Below, in pieces: positions 7,888 through 16,034 of a stretch of 64,000 nucleotides of DNA; within the stretch, counting starts at the first letter, position 1; each line of letters opens with the position of its first letter. Both the position numbers and the translations under genes were made by a program. The stretch spans positions 248,001 to 312,000 of the forward strand of contig NZ_PSYR01000001.1 in the NCBI RefSeq assembly GCF_003333315.1, read 5' to 3'. The DNA is from Acidiferrobacter thiooxydans (lineage in GTDB: Bacteria > Pseudomonadota > Gammaproteobacteria > Acidiferrobacterales > Acidiferrobacteraceae). The notes beneath the pieces are model-generated. The model searched no databases. It saw only the letters and a list, made by a program, of their open reading frames with translations, and was not told where the DNA came from.

Positions 7888-10125
7888 ATGGCGGACATGA
7901 AGATCGGCGCTTATGTATGTCAGGGCTGTGGCCTGGGTGAGCGCCTCGATACCAAGGCCCTTACTCTCGTCGCGCAAAAGGAAGGCAAGGCGCACATCGT
8001 GCGCGAGCACGAGTTCCTGTGCAATAGCCAAGGTGTGGCCATGATCCAAAAGGACATCGACGAGGGTGTAAACCGCGTCGTGATCGGCGCGTGCTCGCGC
8101 CGTGCCAAGGCCGAGGCCTTCAGCTTCGAGAATGTCGCGGTGGCGCGCGTGAATCTGCGCGAGCAGGTCATATGGTCGCAGCCGGCCACCGAAGAGGCGC
8201 GCGAACTGACCCAGGAGATGGCCGCGGATTACATGCGCATGGGCTGCGCCGAGGCGAAAAAGATCCAGGCCCCGACCCCGAACCCTGAGCACGGCACCAA
8301 CCGGCGCGTGCTGGTGGTCGGCGGAGGCATAACCGGCATGACCGCGGCGCTCGAGGCGGCGCGCGCCGGCTACGATGTCCTGCTGGTGGAAAAGACCGGG
8401 GCCCTGGGCGGTTTCATGGCCAAGCTCCATAGGCGGATTCCCTTCCGCGAGCCGTTCGCCGATCCGCAGGCAACCGGCGTGGAGGCGCTGGCGGCGGCGG
8501 TGACGCAGGAGCCCCATATCACGGTGTTCCTCAATTCCACTACCACGCGCACGAGCGGCGCCCCGGGCCGTTTTAGCGTCGACATCACGACCGAGAGCGG
8601 CCAGACACAAACAGAGAACGTGGGCGCCATCGTCATGGCGAGCGGCTTTACGCCCTATGATGCGAGCAAGTTGCCGGAGTTGGGTTACGGCAAGAGCCAA
8701 AACGTCGTCGACCAGGCGGGTCTTGAGACATTGGCGCGCACCGCCGCCGCCCGGGGCGAGCCGATGCGCCGGCCTTCCGACGGGAAAGAGATCAAGAGTG
8801 TGGTGTTCGTCCAGTGCGCCGGTCAGCGCGATGCCACCGGCACGCATCTCAAGTACTGCTCCGGCCATTGCTGCAATACCAGCATAAAGCAGGCGATGTA
8901 CTTCAAGGAGCAGAACCCCGACATCGACACGGCCATCATCTACACCGACTTACGGACGCCTGGTAATGGCGAGGATTTCTACCGCAGTGCCCAAAAAAAG
9001 GGTGTGATCTTCACCAAGGGCAAGGTGGCGTCGGTGGATGTCGATGCAGGCGGCTCGGCCGTCGTTCATTTTCATGACCTGATCCTAGACGACAAGGCGG
9101 CGACCATGAAGGATGTCGACCTGGTCGTCCTGGCCACGGGCCAGGTGCCGAATTCTGGGATCAATATCGATATCCCGGCCGGTGCCGAGGATGTCGATAC
9201 TGGCAAGCCCACCGAGCAGGCCGTGTCGGTGCTGAATCTCACCTATCGCCAGGGTCCGGATGTTCCACAGCTTCGATATGGTTTCACGGATTCGCACTTC
9301 ATCTGCTTTCCCTACGAGACCCGCCGGACCGGCATCTACACCGCCGGACCGGTACGCCGCCCGATGGATATCGCGCAGGCGGTGGAGGATGCCACCGGGG
9401 CTGCGCTAAAGGCCATACAGGCGGTGGAGAACGCCGGCCTTGGGCGCGCGGCCCATCCACGCTCGGGCGACTTGAGCTATCCGACCTTCCGTCGTGAGGG
9501 CTGCACGCAGTGCAAGCGCTGCACAGTCGAATGTCCGTTCGGGGCGATCGACGAAGATGAGCAACGCTACCCGCAGTTCAATGAGGGGCGCTGCCGGCGC
9601 TGCGGCACATGCATGGGCGCATGTCCGGTGCGCGTCATCTCGTTCGAAAACTACTCGGTCGACAGCGTCGGCTCGCAGATCAAGGCGGTGGACGTCCCCG
9701 ATGAGTTTTCGGAAAAGCCGCGCATCCTGCTGCTGGCCTGCGAGAACGATGCCTATCCCGCGCTCGATATGGCCGGGGTGTCGGGACATACATCGAGCGC
9801 GTTCATCCGCACTATCCCGGTCCGCTGTCTCGGTTCGGTCAACATGATATGGATCACGGATGCCCTGAATAGTGGCTATGATGGCGTGATGCTGATGGGG
9901 TGCCGACATGGCGACGAGTATCAGTGCCATTTCGTGAAGGGATCGGAGCTTGCGAACTATCGGATGAGCAAGATCGACGATACCCTGAAGAATCTGAATC
10001 TGGAGAAGGACCGTGTCCGGGTGCTCGAGGTCGCCATCGCCGATATCGCGAGGGTTCCGGAGCTCATCAATGATTACGCCGCCAAGATCCAGGAAATCGG
10101 CATGAGTCCGTTCAAGGGTTTCTAG
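7888..10125 (+). CDS. qmoB: QmoB-like HdrA/MvhD fusion flavoprotein
   Basis: The 745-residue protein has four parts. The N-terminus carries CQGCGLG. An FAD domain follows (VLVVGGGITGMTAALEAA and LGGF near residues 140-170). Next are two ferredoxin-type [4Fe-4S] motifs, CTQCKRCTVECP and CRRCGTCMGACP (near residues 540-590). The C-terminal MvhD-like domain includes LLACENDAYP and LMGCRHGDEYQC. This order is that of QmoB, which couples HdrA chemistry with an MvhD-type iron-sulfur module. The start at 7888 was preferred to the internal ATG at 7897. It is tightly packed between qmoA and hdrC, and all expected cysteine blocks look intact. Confidence 0.87.
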   Translation: MADMKIGAYVCQGCGLGERLDTKALTLVAQKEGKAHIVREHEFLCNSQGVAMIQKDIDEGVNRVVIGACSRRAKAEAFSFENVAVARVNLREQVIWSQPATEEARELTQEMAADYMRMGCAEAKKIQAPTPNPEHGTNRRVLVVGGGITGMTAALEAARAGYDVLLVEKTGALGGFMAKLHRRIPFREPFADPQATGVEALAAAVTQEPHITVFLNSTTTRTSGAPGRFSVDITTESGQTQTENVGAIVMASGFTPYDASKLPELGYGKSQNVVDQAGLETLARTAAARGEPMRRPSDGKEIKSVVFVQCAGQRDATGTHLKYCSGHCCNTSIKQAMYFKEQNPDIDTAIIYTDLRTPGNGEDFYRSAQKKGVIFTKGKVASVDVDAGGSAVVHFHDLILDDKAATMKDVDLVVLATGQVPNSGINIDIPAGAEDVDTGKPTEQAVSVLNLTYRQGPDVPQLRYGFTDSHFICFPYETRRTGIYTAGPVRRPMDIAQAVEDATGAALKAIQAVENAGLGRAAHPRSGDLSYPTFRREGCTQCKRCTVECPFGAIDEDEQRYPQFNEGRCRRCGTCMGACPVRVISFENYSVDSVGSQIKAVDVPDEFSEKPRILLLACENDAYPALDMAGVSGHTSSAFIRTIPVRCLGSVNMIWITDALNSGYDGVMLMGCRHGDEYQCHFVKGSELANYRMSKIDDTLKNLNLEKDRVRVLEVAIADIARVPELINDYAAKIQEIGMSPFKGF

Positions 10126-10134
10126 GAGGCACCA

Positions 10135-10758
10135 ATGGGCGATATCAATACGGCAATGACGGAGCAGTATCGCAACAACTTCCTAAAGGAAGTGGAGGCG
10201 AACGTCGAGGAAGGCCAATGGGTCAAGATGTGCATGCAGTGCGGGGTATGCTCCGGCTCGTGCCCGCTCGGCCCCGCCTGGGAGCACCCGCCGCAGGAAA
10301 TATTCATGATGATCCGGGCTGGGCGCCGGGACGAGGTGTTGAAGAGCGAATCGATGTGGATGTGCACGTCCTGCTACAACTGCATCGTGCGCTGCCCGCG
10401 CGAGCTGCCGATCACGCATATCATGCATGGGCTCGCCAATTACGCCCACAGGCTCGGGCTTGCCCCGAAGATGAACCCGACGCGGCGCTTCGCCAAGATG
10501 TTCTGGAATAACCTGACGAAGTCGGGGCGTGTGAACGAGATCGAGCTGTCCGTGGGGCTCTATTTCATGGATGGATTCAAGACCGGGGTGGCGCGGGCGT
10601 GGGCCATGAAGGATATCGGTCTCGGCATGCTGAAGACCGGTCGCCTGAACCCTCTGGGTTTCGTGACCCATAAGGGTTGCAAGGACAAGAAGGGCATCCA
10701 GAAGATGTTGAAGAAGGCCCGGGAGATCGAGGATCGGCGCAAGGGCTTTACCGCCTAA
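10135..10758 (+). CDS. hdrC: HdrC-like iron-sulfur protein
   Basis: A 207-residue protein with two [4Fe-4S] motifs, CMQCGVCSGSCP and CTSCYNCIVRCP, in its N-terminal half, as in heterodisulfide reductase subunit C. There is no transmembrane segment, unlike canonical QmoC, which fuses an HdrC-like part to a membrane cytochrome-type domain. It passes electrons between the QmoAB flavoproteins and HdrB. It starts 9 bases after qmoB, with a GGAGG-type site (ctaggaggcacc), and is followed by hdrB after 11 bases. The segment after the clusters (NPTRRFAKMFWN onward) is helical and basic. Confidence 0.87.
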   Translation: MGDINTAMTEQYRNNFLKEVEANVEEGQWVKMCMQCGVCSGSCPLGPAWEHPPQEIFMMIRAGRRDEVLKSESMWMCTSCYNCIVRCPRELPITHIMHGLANYAHRLGLAPKMNPTRRFAKMFWNNLTKSGRVNEIELSVGLYFMDGFKTGVARAWAMKDIGLGMLKTGRLNPLGFVTHKGCKDKKGIQKMLKKAREIEDRRKGFTA

Positions 10759-10769
10759 GAGGGGTTCGT

Positions 10770-11684
10770 ATGGCCAGAAAAGAGTATTCGTTCTATCCAG
10801 GCTGCTCGTCGGAGCGGCTGACATCCGCCTCGAACTATATGGTATCGGTGGAGGCGATGTGCAAGAAGCTCGACGTCCAGCTAAACGAGATCCCCGACTG
10901 GAATTGTTGTGGCGCGTCGATCGGTTACGCCGAGGGCGGCGAGTTGCCGCGTCATGTGATGAACGCGCGCAATCTGGCCATCTCCGAGCAGGCCAACAAG
11001 GGCCAGGATGTCGTGGCCACCTGCGCGGCCTGCTGGCTCGGGGCGAAGGAGACCAAGGATCGGCTGGCCGAGGATAGCGATCTGCTGGCCGAGACCAACG
11101 AGGCCTTGCGCGAGGCCGGCATGAATCTCCAGTACAAGGGTGAGCAGGAAGTTCGCCACATGGTGGAGGTCCTGATCGAGGATTTGGGCTACGACGAGCT
11201 GAAAAAGCCGGTGGTAAAGCCGCTCGAGGGCATCAAGTTCGCGGGTTATGTGGGCTGCCAGACGAATCGCCCGTTTGGGATCGCGGGCGAGTCGTTCGAG
11301 AACCCGAAGTATCTCGATCGGCTTGTCGAGATCGTCGGCGGGGAGCCGGTCGAGAAGTATGATCAAAAGGTGACGTGTTGTGGCGGGGCGCTCGCGTTCT
11401 CCGAGCCCGAGAAGAGCCAGGCCCAGATCAAAAAGATCATCGAGTCGGCCTACGATCACGGTGCCGAGATGATTGTGACCCCATGCCCCGTGTGCCAGAT
11501 GAACGTCGAGGTCTATCAGGGACAGATCAATAAGCGCTACGGGACCAAGTTCAACATCCCCGTGACCTACTACAGCCAGCTGATGACCGTGGCCTATGGC
11601 GGCAGCGCCAAGGAGGCGGGTCTGAACGGTCAGATCATACGTGCCCACAGGCTCGAGGAGATCGCCGCCAAGGCGACGCGCTGA
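10770..11684 (+). CDS. hdrB: HdrB-like CCG-domain protein
   Basis: The start at 10770 (MARKEYSFYPGCSSE) follows the AGAGGGG site; a longer frame upstream overlaps hdrC and is not used. The 304-residue protein has two cysteine-rich CCG domains: YPGCSS, WNCCGAS and CAACW in the first, and YVGCQTN, TCCGGAL and PCPVCQ in the second. In HdrB each CCG domain binds a non-cubane [4Fe-4S] cluster that reduces disulfides. With qmoA, qmoB and hdrC it forms a Qmo variant where QmoC is replaced by soluble HdrC and HdrB. It is the last gene of the operon. Confidence 0.87.
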   Translation: MARKEYSFYPGCSSERLTSASNYMVSVEAMCKKLDVQLNEIPDWNCCGASIGYAEGGELPRHVMNARNLAISEQANKGQDVVATCAACWLGAKETKDRLAEDSDLLAETNEALREAGMNLQYKGEQEVRHMVEVLIEDLGYDELKKPVVKPLEGIKFAGYVGCQTNRPFGIAGESFENPKYLDRLVEIVGGEPVEKYDQKVTCCGGALAFSEPEKSQAQIKKIIESAYDHGAEMIVTPCPVCQMNVEVYQGQINKRYGTKFNIPVTYYSQLMTVAYGGSAKEAGLNGQIIRAHRLEEIAAKATR

Positions 11685-11757
11685 TCCTGTCCGGCCCGGC
11701 GCGTGCCTGGGTCCTCGCGGCATCCCGGCGCCGCGCCTGTACGGGCGCGGGGCGGGT

Positions 11758-12012
11758 CTAGGTCGGCCGGGGTCTGCGAGGCCCTGCTATCTTTTCGGTG
11801 GGCAGCAGCAGCGAGGCGGCCGGGACGTCCAGGGCCGCCGCGATCCGCCCTATGCAGTCGATCCCAATGTTGCGCCGCCCACGTTCCAGATCGCTGACAT
11901 AGGCGCGGTTGACGCCGCTCATGGCGGCGATATCGTCTTGCGTGAGGCCCCGGGCGTGTCGGGCCCGACGAAGGTTGATGGCAAGATAGCCGCGCTCGAC
12001 CGTGGGTGTCAT
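11758..12012 (-). CDS. Small XRE-family helix-turn-helix regulator
   Basis: An 84-residue protein beginning MTPTVERGYLAINLRRAR at 12012. A longer open frame to 12093 would overlap the divergent regulator's start and shows no homology. The Cro/CI-type helix-turn-helix is clear: LTQDDIAAMSGVNRAYVSDL followed by ERGRRNIGIDCIGRIA. The protein is almost entirely the DNA-binding domain. It is divergent from a second XRE gene starting at 12084, with 71 bases between them that contain TCTA/TAGA dyads. Stand-alone XRE proteins like this occur as control proteins of restriction or phage systems, but no such genes are nearby. Confidence 0.85.
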   Translation of the reverse strand: MTPTVERGYLAINLRRARHARGLTQDDIAAMSGVNRAYVSDLERGRRNIGIDCIGRIAAALDVPAASLLLPTEKIAGPRRPRPT

Positions 12013-12083
12013 CCTCCAAAGTCTATTGTAGATGCAAGCGTATTGGCAAGGTCGGCGCGGGCGCCTTTTTGTAGACTCACGCC
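12013..12083. promoter_or_regulatory. Shared divergent promoter/operator of two XRE regulators
   Basis: The 71-base gap contains the palindrome TCTA-TTG-TAGA, and AGTCTA near its left end is matched by TAGACT near its right end. TTGTAGA and TTTGTAGA recur as direct copies about 45 bases apart. These are plausible operators for one or both flanking HTH proteins. No experimental support. Confidence 0.35.
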
Positions 12084-12443
12084 ATGGAAACACTGGCCAA
12101 GCGCCTGCGCTACGCTCGGGAGCGGATGGGCCTGACGCAATCCGAGCTCGCGAGGCGCGTAAAGCTTCGGCCGCAGGCCATTCAGTTTATTGAGGCCGGT
12201 CATGTGCGCCGGCCGCGCAGTGTAGTGGAGATCGCCCGCGTCCTCGGCGTCAATGCCGAATGGCTGTTGCTCGGTGAGGGGGCGGTCGATGTCGCCATCC
12301 GCGAGACGCCCGCTGGATACGAGGGCGAGGCCGCCTTGAGCGACGAGGCGGTGGCCGTGGCGCGCCTGTGGATGGCGTTGCCGCAGGGTCAACGTGTCGC
12401 GATGAAGGAGACCCTGATGGCCTTGCTCAAGACCCAATCCTGA
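12084..12443 (+). CDS. XRE-family transcriptional regulator
   Basis: A 119-residue protein. The N-terminal helix-turn-helix reads MGLTQSELARRVKLRPQAI and QFIEAGHVRRPRSVVEIARV. It is followed by LGVNAEWLLLGEG, which is typical of Cro/CI-type regulators. The C-terminal 45 residues (ALSDEAVAVARLWMALPQGQ...) form a helical tail seen in phage-like repressors. It is divergent to the XRE gene at 12012. No integrase or phage gene is seen nearby, so its target is probably local. Confidence 0.85.
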   Translation: METLAKRLRYARERMGLTQSELARRVKLRPQAIQFIEAGHVRRPRSVVEIARVLGVNAEWLLLGEGAVDVAIRETPAGYEGEAALSDEAVAVARLWMALPQGQRVAMKETLMALLKTQS

Positions 12444-12684
12444 TAGTCGGCCCGGGCTCCACGGCCTCGCCGTCGGCGGGGCCCCGCAGGACCGCCGTTC
12501 ACGCGGCGACGATATCGAAGAGCTGATCCTATCCGCCGCTCCCATGAACCGGCGCGCGTCCTTGTGGCTGGGCGCAGGCGAGCCCAGGCGCATCGCGGGC
12601 GGTGGGTGGCGTGAGGGCCAGGTGCGTCAGTGGGCCCCCATTATGGTCGGTCCTGGCCTGCCGCAGGATCGCCCTTCGGGCAGC

Positions 12685-13125
12685 CTATCGGGCGTCCGTC
12701 TCCCGGGCGTCTAGGGAGGGCGGGTCTTCGCTGGCGAGGAACTCGAGGGCGTTCCCGTCCGGATCCCGGCAAAACAGCGCCTGCCGACCTGAGCGGCTGG
12801 GTACGACGGGAACGCCGGCGGCCGCCAAGCGTCGGGCGAGGCCTGGCAGGTCTGATACCGCCAACGCCAGATGACGGTCCCGTCCGGGTTGCCGCAGCGC
12901 CCCGGCGGCGGGTTCCGCGCCGACCGCCAGAAGGTGGATCTGTTGACCGGAGGGCAGGGTAAGCCAGACGCCGGGATAGCCGAGATCGGGACGCGTGACG
13001 ATCTCGAGGCCCAGGACGTCGCAATAGAACGCGAGTGCGCGCGGTAGCTCCTGTACGCGCAGGCTGGCATGGATGATCGCGCGGATCGGCGGCATGGCGG
13101 GGTCGAGGTCCCAATAGGCCGCCAT
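12685..13125 (-). CDS. Glyoxalase/VOC-fold protein
   Basis: A 146-residue single-domain vicinal-oxygen-chelate protein. Candidate metal ligands lie at HASLRV (near residue 20), HLALAV (near residue 75) and the Glu of GNALEFL near the end, the usual H...H...E pattern. PGVWLTLPSGQQIHLLAV fits the family's central strands. The start at 13125 (MAAYWDLDPA) was chosen; the ATG at 13095 is also possible and neither has a strong ribosome binding site. The longer open frame to 13311 runs into the divergent permease and is unlikely. The substrate is unknown; related small VOC proteins include lactoylglutathione lyase-like and fosfomycin-resistance-like enzymes. Confidence 0.8.
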   Translation of the reverse strand: MAAYWDLDPAMPPIRAIIHASLRVQELPRALAFYCDVLGLEIVTRPDLGYPGVWLTLPSGQQIHLLAVGAEPAAGALRQPGRDRHLALAVSDLPGLARRLAAAGVPVVPSRSGRQALFCRDPDGNALEFLASEDPPSLDARETDAR

Positions 13126-13245
13126 TCTATCGTGTCTTCGATCTCGAGGCCCAGTGACGATAGGGTGCCCGCGGCCGGCAGGCCGCCTGCATGCCGCCAC
13201 AAGCGGCCTCCTGGCGCCCGGCGGCGATCCCCGGCACAATGCCTT

Positions 13246-14625
13246 ATGCCCGAGACCCCCCAGCCGCGACTGGCCGCCGATCGCGTATCTTTCATTGAGA
13301 TCCTCGGTCATGCGCTCGCCAATATCACGCCGTCGGCAATGGCGACCGTGACGATTTCATTGGTTGTCGCTCAGGGCGGCCTCTTGACTTGGGCGGTCTA
13401 TCTCGCAGTAGGTCTCGTCATGTTGCTCGTGGCCGCGCAAGTGGCAGCGCTTGCGCACGAGGTGCCGGCCGCCGGCTCTCTGTTCGTCTCCGTGAGCCGC
13501 AGCCTCCATCCCGTTGCGGGTGTATTGAGTGGCTGGGTCATGACCGGGGGCTATCTCGGGGCGCTGCTCGCGGCCCCTATCGTGGGCGGGCTGTTTGTGG
13601 CCAAGGCGCTCCGCATAGCGGGCATGGGGCTTCCCTGGCCGTGGGCAGCCTTGTTGTTTGCCGGAATCTCGTGGGCGCTTACGGTCCGGGACGTCGGTCT
13701 TGCCACGCGCTACAGCCTTTTTGTCGAGGCCATATCGTTGCTGATCATCCTGGTGATCGGGGTGTGGACACTGGGGCATGTCTCATGGGCGGAGCCGGTT
13801 CTGTGGTCCGACACGTTCAGGGCCGGACCGTTCTTTCAGGCGATGACCTTGAGCATTCTTGCTTATGGCGGATTCGAGACCGCCGCCAATTTCGGGCGCG
13901 AGGCCCATGCCCCGGATCGCGATATCCCTCGGGCGATCTTCGCCGCGGTGTTGGTGAGTCTCGGCTTTTATGTCTTCATGGCCTACGTCGAGGTCGCGGG
14001 TTTCGGGGGCCGTGTCGGTGAGTTGGCCCGTACACCGGCACCGCTTAGCCTGCTGGCGCTCCGCCAGGGCCTGCCGGCACTGGCCTTCTCTTCGGATATC
14101 GCCATGGCTATCGCCGCCTTCAGCGCCACCATCGCCACCTTGAATAGCCTCGGGCGCGTGCTGTATTCGATGGGTCGGCACCGGGTGCTTCCGGCGGCCC
14201 TGGGCGAGATCGGGGTGCATGGCACGCCGGCCGTGGCCTTGCATGGGCTCGGCGCCCTGACCTGTGGGTTCGTGATTCTGGCGGGATGGCGTGATTGGTC
14301 GCCGCTTGTCATCGTCGATCTCTTCGGTGTGTTTACCGCGCTTGGGTTTATCGTGATCTATCTTTTCGCGTTGATCGCGGTTCCCGTGCTGCACCGACGT
14401 CGTGGTCAGCGCGTGCCATGGCCGGCGCTGGCGGCGCTCGTGCTCGCCGGCCCGCTTTTGGTGTATGTCTTTGGCGAGAACTTCTGGGGGGCGAACGGCG
14501 TGGCCTTGACGGCGGCTTATGGGTTTCTCGTGTATCTCGTGCTCGGTGCCTGGCTTTACTGGGTTTGGCGGCAGCGTGCGGATCGGCCCGCGGCCGACCT
14601 CTTGTTTGCGCGCGACGATGATTGA
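13246..14625 (+). CDS. APC-superfamily amino acid permease
   Basis: A 459-residue membrane protein with about 12 hydrophobic segments. The N-terminal block FIEILGHALANITPSAMATV is like the APC signature region of TM1, and GGFETAANFGREAHAPDRDI after TM6 is a conserved APC motif. The start at 13246 (MPETPQPRL) is used because the upstream extension covers the divergent glyoxalase promoter. It probably imports amino acids or amines by proton coupling; the substrate cannot be read from the sequence. Its stop overlaps the start of ogt by 8 bases, so the two are translationally coupled. Confidence 0.87.
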   Translation: MPETPQPRLAADRVSFIEILGHALANITPSAMATVTISLVVAQGGLLTWAVYLAVGLVMLLVAAQVAALAHEVPAAGSLFVSVSRSLHPVAGVLSGWVMTGGYLGALLAAPIVGGLFVAKALRIAGMGLPWPWAALLFAGISWALTVRDVGLATRYSLFVEAISLLIILVIGVWTLGHVSWAEPVLWSDTFRAGPFFQAMTLSILAYGGFETAANFGREAHAPDRDIPRAIFAAVLVSLGFYVFMAYVEVAGFGGRVGELARTPAPLSLLALRQGLPALAFSSDIAMAIAAFSATIATLNSLGRVLYSMGRHRVLPAALGEIGVHGTPAVALHGLGALTCGFVILAGWRDWSPLVIVDLFGVFTALGFIVIYLFALIAVPVLHRRRGQRVPWPALAALVLAGPLLVYVFGENFWGANGVALTAAYGFLVYLVLGAWLYWVWRQRADRPAADLLFARDDD

Positions 14626-15178
14626 CCCGGCGCGCGATCTCGAAAGACGATTGGCTGCTGGGGATGGGCCGATGCGGTGGTCGTCGGTCACGACGCGGCG
14701 GCTGGGCGCGGTCGTCGTCGCCTACATCGATCAGTGCCCATTTTTTGTGTCACTCGGCGTCCCCGGCGAGGTGTGCGCCTGGGCGCAAGGGCTTGCGATC
14801 CCGCCTTTGGTGTGGGACCCGCACGCCCCGCGCGCCTTGCGCGCGGCGTTACGGGCGGTCGTCGATCGCGGTCAGCGATACGCAGGACCGGTCGGGCTCG
14901 TGCACGAGACGCCCTTTCAGCAGGCGGTACTCCTCGCGACCCGTGCCATTCCTTGCGGCGAGACGCGCACTTATGGCGAGATGGCCGCGGCCATCGGCCG
15001 TCCGCGGGCGGCGCGAGCGGTCGGCAGCGCGCTCGCCGCCAACCCCCTGCCCCTTTTGATCCCCTGCCACCGGGTCGTGGGCGCTGGTCGGCGGCTCGGG
15101 TTCTATTCAGACGGCGGACCGGACATGAAGCGTCGGCTGTTGGCCTACGAGGGCGCAGACGTCGCCTCCTTTCGCTGA
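14618..15178 (+). CDS. ogt: Methylated-DNA-[protein]-cysteine S-methyltransferase
   Basis: A 186-residue O6-alkylguanine-DNA alkyltransferase. The active-site motif PCHRVVG contains the acceptor cysteine. It is preceded by the helix-turn-helix-like region CGETRTYGEMAAAIGRPRAA and AVGSALAANPLPLLIPC. It accepts the alkyl group irreversibly, repairing O6-methylguanine and O4-methylthymine. The start is at 14618, overlapping the permease stop by 8 bases; the longer frame from 14519 lies inside the permease. It is close to alkA (16035), so two alkylation-repair genes lie within 2.5 kb. Confidence 0.92.
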   Translation: MIDPARDLERRLAAGDGPMRWSSVTTRRLGAVVVAYIDQCPFFVSLGVPGEVCAWAQGLAIPPLVWDPHAPRALRAALRAVVDRGQRYAGPVGLVHETPFQQAVLLATRAIPCGETRTYGEMAAAIGRPRAARAVGSALAANPLPLLIPCHRVVGAGRRLGFYSDGGPDMKRRLLAYEGADVASFR

Positions 15179-15249
15179 AAGGACCGCGTTGGCCGCCTCA
15201 TGCGAATCGACCACCCATCGGGGGCGGGACCATTGGCAAGACCGCCCGC

Positions 15250-15280
15250 TTGACGGACTTAGTCTATTAAACTAAACTAA
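15250..15280 (+). promoter_or_regulatory. Toxin-antitoxin promoter with overlapping operator repeats
   Basis: TTGACG at 15250-15255 and TAAACT at 15273-15278 are 17 bases apart. The -10 side overlaps an AT-rich run with the direct repeat AAACTAAACTAA and the inverted pair TTAGT (15259-15263) and ACTAA (15276-15280). This AT-rich block stands out from its GC-rich surroundings. It is the expected place for autoregulation by the Phd-like antitoxin. Confidence 0.5.
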
Positions 15281-15311
15281 TCACTGGGTTTGTAGTGCAC
15301 GGAGGCGTGGG

Positions 15312-15557
15312 ATGAAGCAGGTTAATATCCATGAGGCCAAGACTCATCTCTCCCAACTCGTGGAAGAGGCGGTTCGGGGGGAGCCGTTTGTTATCGCCAA
15401 GGCGGGTAAGCCGCTTGTTAGGGTGATGGCGCTGGATGCGCCGATCATGGTTCAGCCACGTCGCCTGGGGTTCCTGGCCGGCGAAATCTCGGTACCGGAC
15501 GACTTCAACGAAATGGGTGCCCCGGACATCCATCGGCTGTTTGTGGAAAGCGATTGA
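15312..15557 (+). CDS. Phd/YefM-family antitoxin
   Basis: An 81-residue protein beginning MKQVNIHEAKTHLSQLVEEA, the canonical N-terminus of Phd/YefM antitoxins. GEPFVIAKAGKPLVRVMAL follows. This family binds its own promoter as a dimer through the N-terminal domain and neutralises the toxin with the C-terminal tail. The site ACGGAGG lies 10 bases before the start. The gene overlaps the downstream PIN toxin by 4 bases. The operator candidate is at 15250-15280. Confidence 0.9.
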   Translation: MKQVNIHEAKTHLSQLVEEAVRGEPFVIAKAGKPLVRVMALDAPIMVQPRRLGFLAGEISVPDDFNEMGAPDIHRLFVESD

Positions 15558-15940
15558 AGCTCCTTCTCGACACGCACCTGCTCCTATGGGCGGCCGGGCA
15601 ACCCGAACAGTTATCCGTCACCGCCCGCACGCTGCTGGCTGACCCGCAAAATTCGCTCATGTTCAGCGCCGCCAGCCTCTGGGAGGTCGCCATCAAGCGC
15701 GGTCTGGGGCGAGCCGATTTCCGTGTGGACCCCCAGATTTTGCGGCGTGGTCTGCTCGACAACGCCTATAGCGAGCTTTCGGTGACGAGCGAACATGCTG
15801 TGGCGATCATGGGGTTGCCGGCCATCCACAAAGACCCTTTCGACAGAATTCTTATTGCCCAGTCGCTGGTCGAAGGCGTGATGTTGCTTACCACCGATCC
15901 GGTCATCGCCCGCTACGCGGGCCCTATACGCGCGGTCTGA
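15554..15940 (+). CDS. VapC-type PIN-domain toxin
   Basis: A 128-residue PIN-domain ribonuclease with a TTG start at 15554 overlapping the antitoxin stop. The acidic active-site residues are visible: D6 in LLLDTHLLLW, the Glu in SLWEVAIK, the Asp pair in KDPFDRILIAQ and the Asp in LLTTDPVIA. This arrangement matches the Sll0205-like PIN subgroup that pairs with Phd-type antitoxins. Such toxins cleave tRNA or rRNA when free. All catalytic positions look intact, so the module is probably functional. Confidence 0.9.
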   Translation: MKLLLDTHLLLWAAGQPEQLSVTARTLLADPQNSLMFSAASLWEVAIKRGLGRADFRVDPQILRRGLLDNAYSELSVTSEHAVAIMGLPAIHKDPFDRILIAQSLVEGVMLLTTDPVIARYAGPIRAV

Positions 15941-16034
15941 CCGGAGGGCGGCCTGCGGGCAGCAGGCCTTTCGTTGGCCTCCACGACCCTCAGTCGCGTG
16001 TTGGCGTTGGGGCCAAATCACGTTACTCTGGCCG

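Noticed and set aside
7381-8868. A 495-codon open frame on the minus strand opposite qmoA/qmoB
   Set aside because: It lies wholly antisense to two genes with clear domains, and its product is a His/Arg/Leu-rich sequence with no family features. Long antisense frames are expected in GC-rich DNA.
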